Below are positions 63,503-64,000 of a DNA stretch of 64,000 nt, one piece after another. Made by a program: the position numbers and the translations under genes. The notes under the pieces are model-generated. The model did no database searches. It had not been told where the DNA came from and saw only the letters and a list, made by a program, of their open reading frames with translations. The number at the start of each line of letters is the position of its first letter. The first letter of the stretch is position 1. The DNA is from Jannaschia sp. W003 (GTDB lineage Bacteria; Pseudomonadota; Alphaproteobacteria; Rhodobacterales; Rhodobacteraceae), in NCBI RefSeq assembly GCF_025144335.1, contig NZ_CP083539.1, forward strand, positions 3,184,777 to 3,248,776. Direction: 5' to 3'.

Positions 63503-64000
63503 CGTTGCACGTCAACGCCTTGCGCCGGGGTCCGGGGGATTCGGGGGTGCCGGCTTCGGAGTCAACGGCGAAGAGTCGTTGCCGCCCCTCCCCCCCGCCC
63601 GATATCTCAACTGCAGCGAGTCAGATCGCTCTCCCACGGGGATGGACGCACGGGCCCGAACGCGGGTCCGCGGACCTCCGAGGCATGTGCCCGGAGTCCG
63701 CGGACCGGTCGTCCGAGGAGGGCCGGCGCGGCGCCCATCCGGATCGCGGGCGGAGGAATCCGCACGGGGTCCCGGCCCTCGGGCCGTCCGGTCCCGACGT
63801 CGTCGGGTGCGGCCGAAGGGGCCGCCGGCGCTGCCACGCCGGCTTCCCCCACGCCGCCCCGGCGCGCGCCCCCTGCCAGGGGCGTCGAGCGGGGCGACCG
63901 GAGGGCGGGAGGCGCGCACGTCACCGGGGGGGCCTCGTCCACGAAGGCCCGGGAGCTGGCATCCGCCGGTTCCGAAGCAATGCGAAAGGGCCGACGAGAG
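63503..64000. other. about 500 bp without a recognised gene at the right edge
   Basis: No protein I recognise; open frames here look like shadows of GC-rich DNA. Two identical palindromes GTCCGCGGAC (63666-63675 and 63696-63705) are 30 bp apart. Given rpsT on the left, the region may be the dnaA upstream region, but no TTATCCACA-type DnaA boxes are visible, so no origin is claimed. Confidence 0.4.

Noticed and set aside
63512-63942. Minus-strand small genes at the right edge
   Set aside because: Arg/Pro/Gly-rich frames with no motif or ribosome site; typical of random frames in GC-rich DNA.
63503-64000. Chromosome replication origin at the right edge
   Set aside because: Gene order suggests dnaA may follow, but I see no cluster of DnaA boxes and no AT-rich unwinding region in the visible 500 bp.

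Overview
The window is about 64 kb of very GC-rich (about 70% by eye), densely coded DNA from an alphaproteobacterium. Gene content and order point to the Rhodobacteraceae (Roseobacter group): fabB-fabA beside irr; fdhD-mobA-mobB-moeA; rsmB beside a DUF1674 gene; heparinase-purH-lspA-DUF3035-M16-M16; serC-serA divergent from serB; and ubiB-ubiE, mutM, enoyl-CoA hydratase, rpsT, the block that normally leads into dnaA. I see no rRNA, tRNA, CRISPR array, insertion sequence, integrase or prophage gene. The replication origin or dnaA may lie just past the right edge, but no DnaA-box cluster is visible here.

Layout. 1-7.1 kb: unsaturated fatty acid synthesis (fabB partial, fabA), the iron regulator Irr, two oxidoreductases, and a minus-strand molybdenum-cofactor operon whose genes overlap by 4 bp and which ends in an unusual DUF429-like/MoeA fusion. 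7.5-12.2 kb: AzlCD exporter, Lrp regulator divergent from alanine dehydrogenase, MscL, a GST, a putative 29-residue membrane peptide and a YtoQ protein. 12.3-18 kb: pnp and rpsO separated by an orphan AcfC-type binding protein and a membrane hydroxylase, then an RTX-repeat protein. 18-24 kb: rsmB, DUF1674, a hydrolase, dapB, and rbfA-DUF2233-truB. 24-32.6 kb: DUF1643, a fluoroacetate-dehalogenase-like hydrolase, heparinase-like protein, purH, lspA, DUF3035 lipoprotein, and an active/inactive M16 peptidase pair. 32.7-38.4 kb: mutL, rnr, MltB-type transglycosylase. 38.4-45 kb: MOSC protein, free-Met-R-SO reductase, two thiolases, an STAS/anti-sigma-kinase-like pair and a gamma-glutamyltransferase. 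45-49 kb: the complete phosphorylated serine pathway (serA, serC, serB). 49-54.5 kb: rlmN, IalB-like protein, class-3-type asparaginase, soluble hybrid histidine kinase, hspQ. 54.7-58.5 kb: lipoprotein transglycosylase and a small isolated flagellar set (FlgJ-like, fliK, flgD). 58.6-63.4 kb: ubiB, ubiE, mutM, enoyl-CoA hydratase, rpsT.

The gene set is largely core metabolism, cell envelope and translation. The most interesting structure is between genes. There are at least three intergenic repeat families: a CCCCGG-type long inverted repeat (4 copies), a terminator-like element carrying a conserved GTATTT or ATACCTCGG box (5 copies), and a nested palindrome (2 copies). In addition, a phased 11-bp tandem repeat occurs upstream of dapB/rbfA and again upstream of rpsT. 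I found no convincing new defence or secretion system. The best candidates for something little described are the 11-bp phased repeats, the MoeA fusion and the STAS/kinase pair. All functions are assigned from motifs and family memory; no database search was possible.
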